Origin: Anniella stebbinsi
Taxonomy: Eukaryota > Chordata > Lepidosauria > Squamata > Anniellidae
Reading direction: 5' to 3'
DNA: 64,000 bases
Assembly: GCA_029215795.1 (NCBI GenBank)
Contig: JARDYH010000002.1
Span: forward strand, 62,659,001-62,723,000
A program made the position numbers and the translations under genes. Every line of letters starts with the position of its first letter. The first letter of the stretch is position 1. Positions 46,956 through 58,655 of the stretch are shown one piece after another. The notes beneath the pieces are model-generated. The model saw only the letters and a list, made by a program, of their open reading frames with translations. It searched no databases and had not been told where the DNA came from.

Positions 46956-49144
46956 AGAATAAGTTTGAAATATATTTATTGTGTCCTTTTGCTACAGAAA
47001 GTAGGATGCAATCCTATACGCACTTATACAGAGTAAGTCCCATTGAACTCAACTTGGTATAGTATTGTATAGACATGAATAGGATTGGCATCTCTACCTA
47101 TAACACGGAAAGTATGTGTGCGTTACGTATGTCCGTAAATGTTTAACCTCTTCCAGGTTAGTTAGAAACTTGACATGGTGACACAGTGATAGGTCTGACT
47201 GTACAATGTACCAGAAAAAAATAAAAACATGATTTTGGGAGTTTAAGTATTTTTAAATAATTTAATAAAAAAATCTAGGTGTACGCCTACAACTCCCAGC
47301 ATGCCTTGGGCAGGAGGTGAGACTTACTGGCCTTTGGCGGCCATTGTGAGTGCACAGGTGGGTGGCTGTTGCGTGTCTTTTACAAGCCAGACTCCTAAGG
47401 TTGGTCTCGAACATTCAACCCAATTCCACATTAAAGAAAACAATCTACATAAATGAGCTGCACCCATTTGTGGTACCTCTTCCCACCATCTACATGGTTT
47501 TAAAATGTAACTAGATACAACGGTATGACTTTGAGGGACCAAACATGCTCAAAGGCACTCCATCCTGCTATCGCTGTTTTCTCAGAATCTGGGGGAACAA
47601 GTGTATAGCCCTTGCCCTTAAGAGGGAGGGAGGAAGGGGAGGCACTCTACACCTCCCCAGAAACAGACCCCACAAATGGGGGGAAGTGCCCGGCCCAGCC
47701 CCAGCCTTTCAGTACAGGCTCCTGATTTAGCCCTTGGTGGGTGAGAAGCACAGTCCAAGGCATTCCCAGCAGGATTGGCTGGAGCTTAGTGCGTCCACTG
47801 ATAGCCACTTACACCCTTCCTTGGCGATGCTACTCCTCGACACTCTATCAAGAAGCAGCACTGGCAACAAGATGATGTCTCAGAGGATGCAGACACCTGT
47901 GGGCTACCAAAGGCATGCTGGGAGGTGTAGTACTGGCATGCAGAGTGGCTGATTTAAAATAAAGTATGCGTGAGCAAACCAGGTCACTATCTCTCAATCC
48001 TAACTAAGCTCCCACTTCCCTGACCTCTCACTAACTGTCTTTGTTCTCCTTCTACCTGACTTTCTTCAACTGCTATTAACCTCGCCCACCATTCCATTCA
48101 AGCCTCAGTTATCAGTCATTCCACCATTCACACTTCTGTCTCAATGGTATAATCAGGCTTTTACATAAAAATCATAAACTTTATTCAGTAATTATTGCAT
48201 CTGTCCTGCAATGTTGTGGTTTAGTTATGACAGGGAAAATAATGCAGCATAAAATCATCAAGTTAAAAGGCCTTGGAAAATAATAATAATAATAATAACA
48301 ATAATAATCTCACGTAGCACTTAAAAGCCATTAATGCAGTCACTAGGCAAGCCTGCCTGGGAAAAAAAATCCAAAAGCAGGGTACCACAACTTAGAATGC
48401 CCACTCTCTCACCACATCTCAGATGGTGTTCAAAGATTAACACGTTATTCAGGGACCTAGGCTTATACCTACAACTCCCAGCATGCCTTGGGTAGGAGGG
48501 AAGACTTATCAGGCTTTGGTAGCCATTATCTGGTATTGGCTCACCCTCCTGGGCCTGAAGGGAGAGCTGCTGGGGCCAGCTTCCTCAGTTGCTAGGCTCC
48601 ATTGGGACCAGGAGGGGAGGAGGTTGCAGCTCTGGGCCCATTGCCAATGGCAATCGACCGAACTGTCAGCCAGCCAGCCAGCTTCCTCACGACCTACCTA
48701 TGGGCACTGATTGCACAGTGTAGTGTGGACTGGCTCAGCCAGACTTCACTTCCCATGAGCTTCAGCAGCAGAACTCCCATTGGGCAAGTCGGGCACTGCA
48801 GCAAAAGGCATGCCGGGAGTTGTAGTTTTTGTTTTCTGTGGGGACAAGAAAAATTATGGTGACAACTTCAAGACAGCCCTGGCAATGTGTTGAAGGTGTG
48901 TGAGAGAGGGTGGGGGATAAGAAACTAATTAATTTGTTTTAAAGTTAACTCACATGCCTTGGACTGGCCTACCTTGAAGGGTTGTCATGAGAGTGAAAGA
49001 GGAAAAAAGAAATTAATTTAATTTGTTTAAAGGTCTACTCACAGGTCTAGCACCGGCCTGCTACTTTAAGATGATTACCTTACAGACATATATTATATGG
49101 GGACCTAAGCAACGCTGGGTAGAAACTTGAAATCTGGCACGCTG
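46956..49144. repeat. Duplicated Helitron-like segment, copy 2
   Basis: Second copy of 42133-43971, offset by about 4.82 kb. It is longer by about 350 bp, mainly because a LINE-type segment with an (AAT)n tract (about 48200-48420) was inserted, plus extra bases near 48560-48740. The TC start candidate is 47091, preceded by A. Confidence 0.75.
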
Positions 49145-49796
49145 ATATGTCTGGCTGTACAATGTACCAGAAAAATCTAAAAACATTAAATTTTGGATTT
49201 TAAGTATTTTTATGTCAGATAAAAGGCCCAAGTCACCAGTGGCCTTCACCATCCTGGCTCTCTGCCAAAACCTGTTAAATGTAGATATTATACAGTAAAT
49301 TATGCCAATAAAGTATTCTGTGTTCTGGGTGCTTTCCTTTTTTCAAATAATAACTTCAGAGCACAAGTGTACAACAGTTCCTCGAGTCCACTGAGATCCG
49401 CTTCCCTACTATATGTTATTCAGATATCTGGGCAATGCCGGGTATATTTTGAGAACATATTTTTAGGTTTGCATCTTTTTTAGTTGGTGGAAAGGGTGTT
49501 GTGTGTCCTGATTGTTTTTGAAATTTTGACAGCTGCTCCGGCCAAGGCATGATGGGAGGTGTAGGCATTTCAGGTAAAACAAAAAATGTGGTTTATCACA
49601 AACTCTAATTTACAGCTCTTATTAACACAATTTTTCATTTATTCTAACAAAACAATTTACAAACTCAACCAAAGTAAAAAACAAACAAACCCCAACCGAC
49701 CTAAAGATGAATAAGTTGCGGAGAAATTTATTATTTATCAAATAAATGTCATAAGCATTATTCACGGACCCGAGCAACGCGGGGCATATCAGCTAG
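49145..49796. mobile_element. Candidate Helitron 3' end
   Basis: 49145-49212 repeats an internal part of the duplicated segment (GTCTGGCTGTACAATGTACC). Hairpin-like GGGCAATGCCGGGT lies at about 49428-49442. At 49769-49783 CCCG...CGGG flanks a short loop, followed 13 bases later by CTAG (49793-49796) and then T. A hairpin 10-12 bases before CTRR with T after it is the canonical Helitron 3' end. The stem in this copy is only 4 bp, hence moderate confidence. Confidence 0.45.
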
Positions 49797-51326
49797 TTTT
49801 ACATATAAAGGACTTTACATTTTCCTCCACCTGTCTTGTTTTCACATGTTTAATGAGACATCTGAAAAGGGGCACCAATGTAATCAGGAACCCTGATAGC
49901 AATCTGTTTTAGATGTCCTGCTGAACATACAGACCAGTAGTCCTGCCTGCATCATGTGTAGACTGAAGGCATGAAGGGAATCTTCTGTAAAGCCTTAATA
50001 TGGTTTTACACATGTGCCGTTTAAGTACATAAGCACATTCTTAAGATCTGCATTACAGATTATTCTTTCATTCCCAGAAAACAAAAGCAGAAAAGTGATG
50101 GGGGCTTGTTTTTTTAATTGACCTTCTTCTGTTGGTGAAATGGGGAAGCTCTTCAGAGCTGGCCCAGCTGATATTTCAATTCAGTTGGGTCACAACGTCC
50201 TCAACAAAATAGCAATGTAAGGAAGCAGGGGGCTCAACTAATATATCCTTATATTTGTTGATGTTCAAAACATACTTCATTTCTATAAATGTGGTCCAAA
50301 CAGGATTGCTATAAGAGATAGACCTTGAGCTGTTGATTTTTTGTTAAGAAAAACAACCCAATATATTAATACAATTTAAAATCTCCATTTGCAGACTTTA
50401 AAAACTGCATTAGGAATTCCTATGAGTTCAGTATGATGACAATGTATTCTTCTTGCAATTACAGAAGTCAATAAGCAGCTATCGGTGTCTATATCTGCTC
50501 TTAGTAGCTCCAAATTGTTTAGGCCTATGAAAATGTTTATATGTTAGAACATTGTCTCTTCTTATCAGAGCTCAGCACATGTGCTCCTATAGACTGATTC
50601 TCGAATTAATCAGAAATATACAATTCCATAGTGCTTCCAAAGCAGTCTTCCACAATATGTATGGAATGAAAAATGTGCAAGATTAGCACTCTTGTACTCT
50701 GCATATCAATGTGCAGTATTCATATTTTAATACTTTTACCCCTGTCTTAACCCCCTTTCTGTCACATTGCATTGGCTTGCACAAAGGCAATATGACACAG
50801 ACCCTTCCTTCATTCTTTCCGCATACTACTATGCCAGAGAGATTCTATAATAAGTCGTTTCCATAATGAGCAACCCACATGCTAATATTTTGAATTAAGT
50901 TGTATGCAAAGAATGACTTGATAGTTTGAAATGTTACCAATACAATCCTTGTTCTTTCTCATAGGAGAAAAATACCAAGTTATCTTTTTGCCAAGTATTG
51001 CAGTTTTGGATTACATATAATACTGGAATTGGTGTATGTGAGGTGCATCTGTACTGACTCCACCTTCACTTCTCTACAAATAATTTATTTGAATTATGTC
51101 CCCCTATACTTTACATTTATTAGCTTATATTGGGCTTTTTGACTGTTCTAGCTGCTGCCTCTCTAGGGCCTGTGCAAACACATAAAAGAAGATACATGTA
51201 GAAAAATCAGTTCAAATGAATGGGATAAAGTGTAACAATTTAATGAAAATCCTACTCTATACTAACTAAATCCCAGTTACTAAAATCTAGCCATTTGCTT
51301 TTAATGGAGAATCCTATGCATGTTTA

Positions 51327-51363
<37 letters not shown>

Positions 51364-53811
51364 CCTACAACACCCTGCTTTCCCCAACCAGTCATGTTGG
51401 CTGGGGGTTGTTTGGAGTTGTAGGACTTTTTTCTGTCTAAACATGCATATGATTGTGCCCTTAATTATCTAGTTCTTCCCCTCTGAAAGGGTGTCAAATT
51501 AGGCTCTAGTGAGCGTTCATAGAAAAGTATTTCCATTATGGAAGATTAGTCTTCAAGAATGCCTGCCTGTATGCCTGGTTGACCTAGCTTGGCATATGGA
51601 TCGTAATCCCAAAAAGGCATGTTTGGTTGCTATTTGAACCAAAGATCATCAGATCTCCCAGGGTTTTGCCCTGCCAGCTTGCTGCTTGAAATGGCAGAGA
51701 TTCCACTTCATTCAGTGATCATGAATGGATTGATATGGGGTAGATGCATTAGCCTGTTATTTCAAGAGGCAGGATGGTGAGCTTCTCTATTATTTGATCT
51801 ACTTGCAAGTAAGCACCCATCTTACTTTCAAGCGACACTTTGGGATACCTACTAATAAGTGGATCCAATGGTGAATCCCTGTCCTACAGGACCACTAGAA
51901 AGCACCCATCCATGATTGGATCTGCTTGCAAGTCATAACATACTTAATTTAGCAGGAGGGAACTCTACATGAACTACTATAAGTCCACCACTATAATGCA
52001 CCACTCACCAGCACTTATCATGACAAGAGAGTGGTGCTTACTTGCAAAATAATGGGCTTCACCACTCAGGCCTTTTATCCTGTGATTGAGTTTGGTTACT
52101 CACAGACGTTTGTGGGTCTTATACATGACATCAACAAGCTCCTGGGGCTCTCCTGTGCTTTCTGACTGTTATCACATTGTTTAAAAAATAACAGATAATG
52201 AACTATTTGAATATTGCAAGTTAATTTTCTCTGTGAAAAGAGGAAGTGGTGCTATAACTGGCTGTTTACTGAAACATATAGAGCTTGCAGATAAAGGAAC
52301 GCCCGGGATGGGGTGGGGGGAAAGCAGAAGTACTTGAAAAGAGGCAATCTTAATCCTGCAACGAATATGGAAGCAGAAGTTCTGGTTAAGTTGCGGGATA
52401 AAAAGCACCATGTGGAGAAGCCCAATGCCTGTTGTGCTGTTTGCATTGTGAACTGTAAATAACTCCATGCGTGAATGGACAATTCTGATACATGGAGGAA
52501 TAGTTTCTCCTTTTATTCTGCAAAGCAATCTGGGGCTGGTATGCTACCCATGTAAGTCATGTTCATGCATGTGTTACCTTTATGCAATATCATTTCTATT
52601 GTAAGCTCTCCAAAGCTGTTAGCTCTTTACAGTGGTTGTCCTAACAGCTCACCAAATTAAAATGGGATGAGATTGGTTCAAGTGTCATCATTGGCTTTCG
52701 TCTAACCATATTTTAAAGTGTTCATCTACTTTGAAGAATGTGAGGGATGTATTTGTAAGCAACAATAGTGATTTAGCACAGTCAAGCCTGCAACTCATTC
52801 TTCATTTATCACAGCCAAGGATACTGAAAAAAAAGTATTTATTGTTACAATTCTGAAATAATAGCTAATCAAATTCATAGTAATTCCATATGCTTTGTTA
52901 CCCAGCATTGACCTTGCATGATAAAAAATACACCATGAAAATATCACTATAGAATCTTATGAAAATATGTACAGAAGGCACTTGCAAGGGCAGCTACATG
53001 GATAATTCATTGAAGTACAGATGTTCATCCTCATTTACTGTAGCAATATTCATATTTCGGTGATAAATAATTGAATCTGCATAGCCACTCTAAGTCATCT
53101 CTAAAGCAACATAGACTATGACTTTCTTCCTATCATTACAACACACACACATACTGGTTTCCTTTCATTGTGGAAATATTCTAACCACAAAGATTTAGAC
53201 ACAGAGATCTGCAGAAGATAGGGCTGACACTTGTAGAAGGCGAAGGAGGCAGTTGCTCTGGTACCAACTAGAGGGGATGCACCATTACCCTCTCTGCTAA
53301 GGAAACAGCTGGTCGGCCAGCTGAGGGCCACCATATGTCTGTGGCTCACTGGCTCTATTCTCCTTTTAGTGCACATCCTTGCAGTGTGGCTCTGAAGAAA
53401 AGGCCTGGGGGAAGTGGGTGCTGGCTTAGTTTGGCCCCTCATGGTGCAGCCAAGAGATAGGCCCTCTTCTCCCCTTGGTGAGCAAGTCCTTTACCCCAGA
53501 GGTGGGTGACAAGGAAATTGAACTGTGGAGGTCCGTAGTGCCATACAGACACCAGCACAACCAGCTTGGGAGTAAGCTCTGCCTTGAGGGCATCGGGGCA
53601 TGCATAGGATTGAAGCCAAGGAGCACAAGTTGAAACATGTTTTACTCAGGAGCAAGGACCACTGAGGGCAATGAGGCATAGGATTACAGAATATGCATTC
53701 ATTTATACCAGATCATGCAATTTAAACTTGAATTTTGACTTAATGACTGGAATAAGGGCTGCTGCCCTGTTTACTCTAACCTCCTTAAATTATCTGGTAA
53801 TGCCCAGGGCA
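49797..53811. other. AT-rich interval, largely unassigned
   Basis: No credible coding frame or RNA gene. A palindromic MITE with (CA)n lies at 51300-51465. A fragment of the same family lies at about 53600-53690 (GCATAGGATTGAAG ... GGCATAGGATTACAG). Low repeat density makes 49.9-51.2 kb the best place to test for conserved non-coding sequence, but nothing in the sequence itself proves that. Confidence 0.4.
51300..51465. mobile_element. Palindromic MITE with (CA)n centre
   Basis: GAGAATCCTATGCATGTTTAG then (CA)n (51329-51360), TCCTACAACACCCTGC, an inner inverse half GGAGTTGTAGGACTTTTTT and TCTAAACATGCATATGATTG. Same family as 25385-25520. Confidence 0.65.
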
Positions 53812-54335
53812 TAGGCATTCACAAGGGGTGTGTCAAGTGTGCCCAGGCACATCCTAATGTATGAAGCAATAAGTGCCGAATTGAGGGGGGCTTTGAATAG
53901 GGTTCCAGAGGAGTATCCAGACCCAGCAGGAACAGTCCTCTGGCTGCTCCTTCACTGCACCGATGAACCTCTGTCTTTGAGAGAGCACCATTGCTGCCAG
54001 CAGCAGGAGTGAATAGGAATCGCTCTTCTGGGAGTCTCTCTGCCTGGAGCCAGGCTTCAAAGAGGCCAGGAGGAGGTCCCTCATAAGCCCCTCCTCTGGC
54101 CAGCGTCACCACAATGCCCCACCAATGCTGGGGCTTCATCCCCCCGCCCCAACTGCAACGGCCTTCCTGCAGTCAGGCAAGCCAAACATGGAGTAGGGCA
54201 TCAGTGTCTACAGTGTTTAATAAATAAATGAATAAAAACAATGTCATTTATAATTGAGTATTCAATAAATGTTAGCCTTTAAAAAAAAAATCCCTGGGTG
54301 CACACCCTAATGAAATGAGCTGCACACGCCTATGG
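53812..54335. mobile_element. TIR element with TAGGC(A/G)T ends
   Basis: The left TAGGCATTCACAAGGGGTGTG and the right inverse of TAGGCGTGTGCA, with CCCAGGCACATCCTAATG near the left and CACACCCTAATGAAATG near the right. No clean target duplication. Open frames of about 100 codons on the minus strand have no family resemblance. Confidence 0.55.
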
Positions 54336-54410
54336 CCCAGTGACAAGGCTTCACCTATTCCCAAGGGTTAGTCCTGACAGTATATCACAGCAAAAAACAA
54401 AACAAAAACA

Positions 54411-54490
54411 GAGCCTCCTGTGGCGTCTTCAAGATTTTGTTAGTATTTAATTGCTTAGTATTTAAGGTACCACAAGACTCTTTGTTATTT
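54411..54490. repeat. Short inverted interspersed repeat
   Basis: CAGAGCCTCCTGTGGCGTC on the left and GGTACCACAAGACTCTTTG on the right are imperfect inverses (a common AGAGTCTTGTGGCACC-type repeat). Confidence 0.45.
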
Positions 54491-54564
54491 GCTTTATATG
54501 TTGGCTTTGGCACACAGCTCTTAAAAGCCCAGATGTCAGCCAAGGGGTGGCAACTATATATTTG

Positions 54565-55265
54565 CGAGCGGACAAACGAATCAGAAATAAATACACGGAC
54601 ACCAGAGGTTGGGTTAACTAGGGCCTCTTTATTTAACAACGGGTTTAGCATCCTTCCTGGATCTGTGCGTGAACGTACGGGAATCAGCACAACTCTACCT
54701 TCAGGCAACTAGCCTGCAAAAATAATAAAGGGGAGCCACTCAGTTGGTCATAGTAGCTGGGTTAAACCCGCACCTCTTTTACAACTACACTTAAGTGTTT
54801 GAGGAGACCAATCTGCGTCACCTCCCATGCAGGGCTGCATAGTCCCGTGTAAGTGAGGCAAACGGTCCCCAAAGGCAACCCATATCCTGACTCGGAGTTG
54901 CAAAGCCCGTCGAGGATCAGGCCCTCCGGGTTGCCCTTCATCATCAACGATGCCAAAAGTGCTCACCAACCCTATTATTACCTTTCAAATTCCTGCACCC
55001 CCTACCACAAATCAACCTATTTATTCTCCATAGCTAAATTCAAATGTCCAGTATGGAGTAGGCAAAAACCTGCACAGCTCTATCTGCCAGGGAAAATTCC
55101 TACTCAGCCCCTCCTCCAAAGCAGACGACTAGCTAATCTCATACTAGAAGGGGGGGGGGGGCGAAAATGAAAGAGGCCGAGTCCTGGCTGAACCAAGGCT
55201 ATATAGCCTTAGACTCCTCCCCTCCGCCTAAGCGGCTCTTCCTGTGCACATCGTCATACATGTGA
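54565..55265 (-). mobile_element. Solo Ngaro-like terminal unit (A+B), second subfamily
   Basis: Read on the minus strand: a TATATA box (55205-55200), then 95-100 bp later the stem GAGTAGGAATTTT (55105), TTTTTGCCTACTCCATACTGG, GGTGAGCAC with GGCATCGTTG, GGAGGTGACGCAG, TTGGTCTCCTC, and AATAAA (54633-54628). The order and spacing match A2-B2 of the Ngaro element and the unit at 15360. Sequence divergence is greater, so it comes from a different subfamily. No coding part remains. Confidence 0.7.
55056..55105 (-). promoter_or_regulatory. Conserved stem-loop, copy 3
   Basis: Outer stem GAGTAGG/CCTACTC as in the other copies. Inner pairing is CCTG/CAGG with an additional CAG/CTG, sequence unrelated to the inner stems of the other two copies. 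It lies about 100 bp downstream of the TATA-like box. Confidence 0.55.
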
Positions 55266-55444
55266 GTATTTCTTCCCGCTGTTTCTAACTGCCCGCAACT
55301 GACGACTCCCACCCAATCCATGCCGGCTGGATGGGGAAGCGACTATTTACATTCACTAAAGCAAATTAGAATTCATAGGGAAAGTTATTCATGTATTTAT
55401 TAATCTTTTTAAATCCTTATTATAAATTTTATATTTCACTCTTT
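55266..55444. other. No recognisable feature
   Basis: Short AT-rich flank, possibly the upstream part of the solo unit on the minus strand. Confidence 0.4.
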
Positions 55445-56231
55445 TAGGGTGACCAGATTGCCCTGGATTTCCCGGTCCTAACCGGGAAAACTGGGGCAAT
55501 CAGGGCCGACAGGGGCACGGCGGGGGCAAACTGGGGAAAGGATCAGCTCTCCTCCCACCCTAAAATGCCCATGCTGCTCCCTGTCCTCGGCAACAAACAA
55601 GTTCTCAGCGTTAGGGAGCGTCAACAAATTCCTTGTCTGGTGGCTAACTGCTTTAGCCACCAGACTGCTTTAGCCACCAGACAAGGAATTTGTTGATGCT
55701 CCCTAACGCTGAGCACTTCTTTCCTGCCCGCTGTTCCCCGGCCTCGGCAAGAAAGAAGTGCTCAGCGTTAGGGAGTGTCAACAAATTCCTTGTCTGGTGG
55801 CTAACTGCTTTAGCCACCAGACGAATTTGTTGGCGCTCCCTAACGCTGAGCACTTGTTTCCTGTCCAGGCCGGGGAGCAGCGCGGGCATTTTAAAGCAGG
55901 CTCTTCCTCCTTTGCCTGCTGCTGCTGTTCCTCAGGTACCTCCAGGGAGCCCAGGAGCAGGGCAAGAAGGGTGAGGGGGCTGCAGGGGGTCACGCAGCAG
56001 TGGAGGAGATTGGCGGTGGCAGCGGAGGACCTGGTAGGTCCGGGCTGGTTTTTTTTGGGGTGGGTGGCTTGGTGGGGGGGGTTGTTTCCGGTGGGGGGGG
56101 GTGGGGGTGTCTGCTTGTTGGCCGCATGGCAGGCGGCCTTTTTAATTTTTTTATTTTATGTTCGGGGGGGCTGCTTTGGTGGGGTGGCCATTTTGGACCG
56201 GGATTTTGCTTTCCAAAATCTAGTCACCCTA
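55445..56231. mobile_element. Non-autonomous hAT element
   Basis: The ends TAGGGTGACCAGAT and ATCTAGTCACCCTA are inverted. Flanks ACTCTTTT and ACTCTTAA agree at 6 of 8 positions. Just inside the left end, CCCGGTCCTAACCGGGAAAAC matches the element at 6896. The centre consists of three alternating inverted blocks around CAACAAATTCCTTGTCTGG and TTAGCCACCAGAC (55620-55860), and the right part is G-rich. No transposase. Open frames (up to 183 codons) run through the palindromes and are not genes. Confidence 0.82.
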
Positions 56232-56394
56232 CTCTTAATCCCCCCCGGGGGTATGTTTTCCAGGGTAAAAAGTCTTTTTCCAGGGTACAGCATTTTTAAA
56301 AATCCCTAAAAACATTAAAAGAAACTTTTAAAAAAGCATATAAAAGCAGCATAGAGTCAGTTTTCAAGGAAGTAAAAACTGATAGTCAGTTTTT

Positions 56395-56650
56395 GATTAT
56401 TATTATTTTAATGTATTTTGCCTGGTGCTGGGAAATAACAAAGTAGGCATGAGATGAACTTTCCTGGGGAGAAGATTCCACACCTTGAGTGCCCCCACTG
56501 AAAAGATGTTCTCTCACATTGCCACCTGCCTCAGATGATAGGGCACCTGAAGATGGGCCTCCAAAGAAGATTGTAACATACAAGCAAGTTGATGTGAAGG
56601 CAGCAGTCCTACAGATGCCTCGTTCCAGGCCATATAGGACTTTAAAATAG
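56395..56650 (-). mobile_element. LINE-type 3' segment (minus strand)
   Basis: TTTCCTGGGGAGAAGATTCC, AGATGTTCTCTCACATTGCC, ACCTGCCTCAGATGATAGGG, GAAGGCAGCAGTCC and CAGGCCATATAGGACTTTAAA follow the order of a common reptile LINE 3' region. Same family as 28262-28600. Confidence 0.6.
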
Positions 56651-57164
56651 AGGTGTGGGACCTGTGTCCCTCCAGGGAGCATTCTTCACTCATTTTGGTG
56701 TATTTATTTCTGTATGTAAACATCAATGTAGGTGTTCCATGGATGGAGTGGTGTGACAAAACTGAACCTTGGCTAAGGTGCCAAAATAGCTTGAGACGAC
56801 CCTGGCAGGTTGATACCTTTATTGCTTTCTTTCAATATGGGGCTGGCTATACTTTAGTCTGGGCTCGTGAGAAAGAAGAAGAGATCCTGTAAGTGTATTA
56901 GATGAATTTTGTAAGGAATTTTGGCAAGTGCAGCTTGTCAAAATCTTGGCTACAATCTGATGCACACTTACTTGGAAGTAAGTCCCACTGAGTTCAGTTC
57001 GATTTCTTGTCCTGTAAACATGGTAGGATCAAGTATTCTGTGAAGAATTCTTTTCTATTGTTATGGTCTTTCTTTGACAGTAGTTATAATGCCACTCCCT
57101 GAGTTTTTCCCTTTTGAAAAAAATCTAATTTTATATCCTTATCTCATAATGTTCCTCAAGTAAT

Positions 57165-57467
57165 GCAGGAAAATAAAAATACAAGAACTGGATAGGGAAG
57201 CGATGGAACAACCGGTAACAGAGGAAGAAATTGGAGGAGTAATAGATGAATTAAAAGTGGGGAAATCCCCGGGAATGGATGGGTTGAGTCCAGAATATTA
57301 CAAGAATTTTAAGAATATGTTGGTGCCTAAATTAAAAATATTATATAATAAATAATAAATGGGGAGAAGGCCCCACCATCGTGGAAGCATTCTTTAATTG
57401 TTTTAATCCCAAAACCGGATAAAGAACGAACAGATCCGGGATCTTATAGACCTATATCATTGCTAGG
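57165..57467 (+). pseudogene. L1-type LINE ORF2 (reverse transcriptase) fragment
   Basis: The frame reads VTEEEIGGVIDELKVGKSPG then MDGLSPEYYKNFKNMLVPKL, the start of the L1 RT domain. After a stop and frame change it continues with SLIVLIPKPDKERTDPGSY and RPISLL, the next L1 RT motif. It stops abruptly at about 57467, where Ngaro sequence begins, and its continuation is not found after the Ngaro element. Confidence 0.8.
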
Positions 57468-57491
57468 GCTGGACTGTATGCAGGTCTCGGG

Positions 57492-58655
57492 ATGGCTGGC
57501 CTGAGACAGGAGCACATGGGTGCGAGGGGGTCCTTTACACACCAGGTCGTGGCTGAGGGCGATGGCAGCAGGCAGGGTCAGGTGACAGCGACTGATGTTC
57601 CCGGTGCTGGGAGGGTGGCACAGGCCTCTGGCACGTCGGGTACCCAGGCAAACAGTGGCATCGCAGACGGCAGTGCTGGGAGGGTGGCACAGGCCTCTGG
57701 CATATCAAGTAGTCAGGGAAATAGCGGCATCTCGGACAGTGGCGCGATACCCGCGCCCCTATGTGTTGCTGGTGGTGGCGAGCTCACCTCAACTTCTGTG
57801 GCAGCAGCATGTGCTGCGGTCTGGCTGGGTCCAGTGGGTGCCATGTCATCAGGGTCAACAGGGGCCGGCATGGGCGTAATGGACCCATTTCAGGGTGTTG
57901 AGCGGGGGGCCATGCCATCAGGGAGCACGGCTGCTCCGCTGGGGTATCACCTACTGCTCAGCACAAAGGAAAAGATTTGGAAAGGGGAGTATGTAGACGT
58001 CTTTGCATTGCTTTTCAGGGAACTGGAAAGCAATGACAAGGATAAGAGTGTGGAGAAAGAGGTGGAGCGATTAAAGAAGAAGAGGGTGGCGAGAACTTGG
58101 GCTAATTGGCTGCCCGGTTTTCTGATTTACATGGGCGTTATACTACAACGCTTCCCAGGAAAAGGTGGCATATTGATTAAATATCTCGATATTATATATC
58201 GAGCATATTCAGAGTATGAGGGAGGAGCTTGGATTTTGTACGATGAGTCATTCCGCAGAAGAGCGGCCTTTGATCACGCTCTGAACTGGGATGCAAAAGA
58301 CCAGGATTTATGGCTCCAGTACATGACTCCTGCAAAGCCAGGGGTGGGCGAGAGATCGGATAGTGGCCATATATTGGCCAAATTGCCACCCACCTCTACC
58401 GGCAAGGGGAGCGCGGGACAGGGGGTTCAATACCATCAGCCCTGTTGGGAGTTTTCCTCACGGGGGATGTGCACGTGCTCTCCTTGCCGGTACAAACATG
58501 AATGTTCTATTTGTGCCAGGTGTCATCCAGCGTCAAGCTGTCCAAAAGGTAGGAATGGACGGGGAAATGGTCAAGGCGGGCAGGGACCCAGACGGCAAGG
58601 AGGGCAACAGCCTCCTGCAAAAGGGGCCCAGCCCGATCAAAATCGGCCCGCTTAG
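57492..58655 (+). CDS. Ngaro ORF1, gag-like protein with zinc finger
   Basis: A 387-residue uninterrupted frame with ATG at 57492. Residues about 38-84 hold two copies of a 23-residue repeat (RVAQASGTSG..., 69-bp period in the DNA). The middle (about 150-290) has the conserved core of this family: KEKIWKGEYVDVFALL, then a WANWLPGFLIYMGVI segment and DIIYRAYSEYEGGAW, ending DQDLWLQYM. Near the C-terminus a cysteine/histidine cluster CWEFSSRGMCTCSPCRYKHE followed by CSICARCHPASSCP is a CCCH-like plus CCHC-like finger expected to bind RNA. The tail is basic, glycine- and glutamine-rich. The role is inferred: nucleocapsid of the retrotransposon particle. Its 3' part overlaps the RT frame by about 290 bp; RT lies in the +1 frame. 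Confidence 0.82.
   Translation: MAGLRQEHMGARGSFTHQVVAEGDGSRQGQVTATDVPGAGRVAQASGTSGTQANSGIADGSAGRVAQASGISSSQGNSGISDSGAIPAPLCVAGGGELTSTSVAAACAAVWLGPVGAMSSGSTGAGMGVMDPFQGVERGAMPSGSTAAPLGYHLLLSTKEKIWKGEYVDVFALLFRELESNDKDKSVEKEVERLKKKRVARTWANWLPGFLIYMGVILQRFPGKGGILIKYLDIIYRAYSEYEGGAWILYDESFRRRAAFDHALNWDAKDQDLWLQYMTPAKPGVGERSDSGHILAKLPPTSTGKGSAGQGVQYHQPCWEFSSRGMCTCSPCRYKHECSICARCHPASSCPKGRNGRGNGQGGQGPRRQGGQQPPAKGAQPDQNRPA

Noticed and set aside
53819..54139. 106-codon minus-strand frame
   Set aside because: Inside a TIR element; no recognisable domain, with competing frames of the same size.
55758..56309. 183-codon frame in the hAT element at 55445
   Set aside because: It runs through palindromic blocks and G-rich DNA with no protein-family resemblance.
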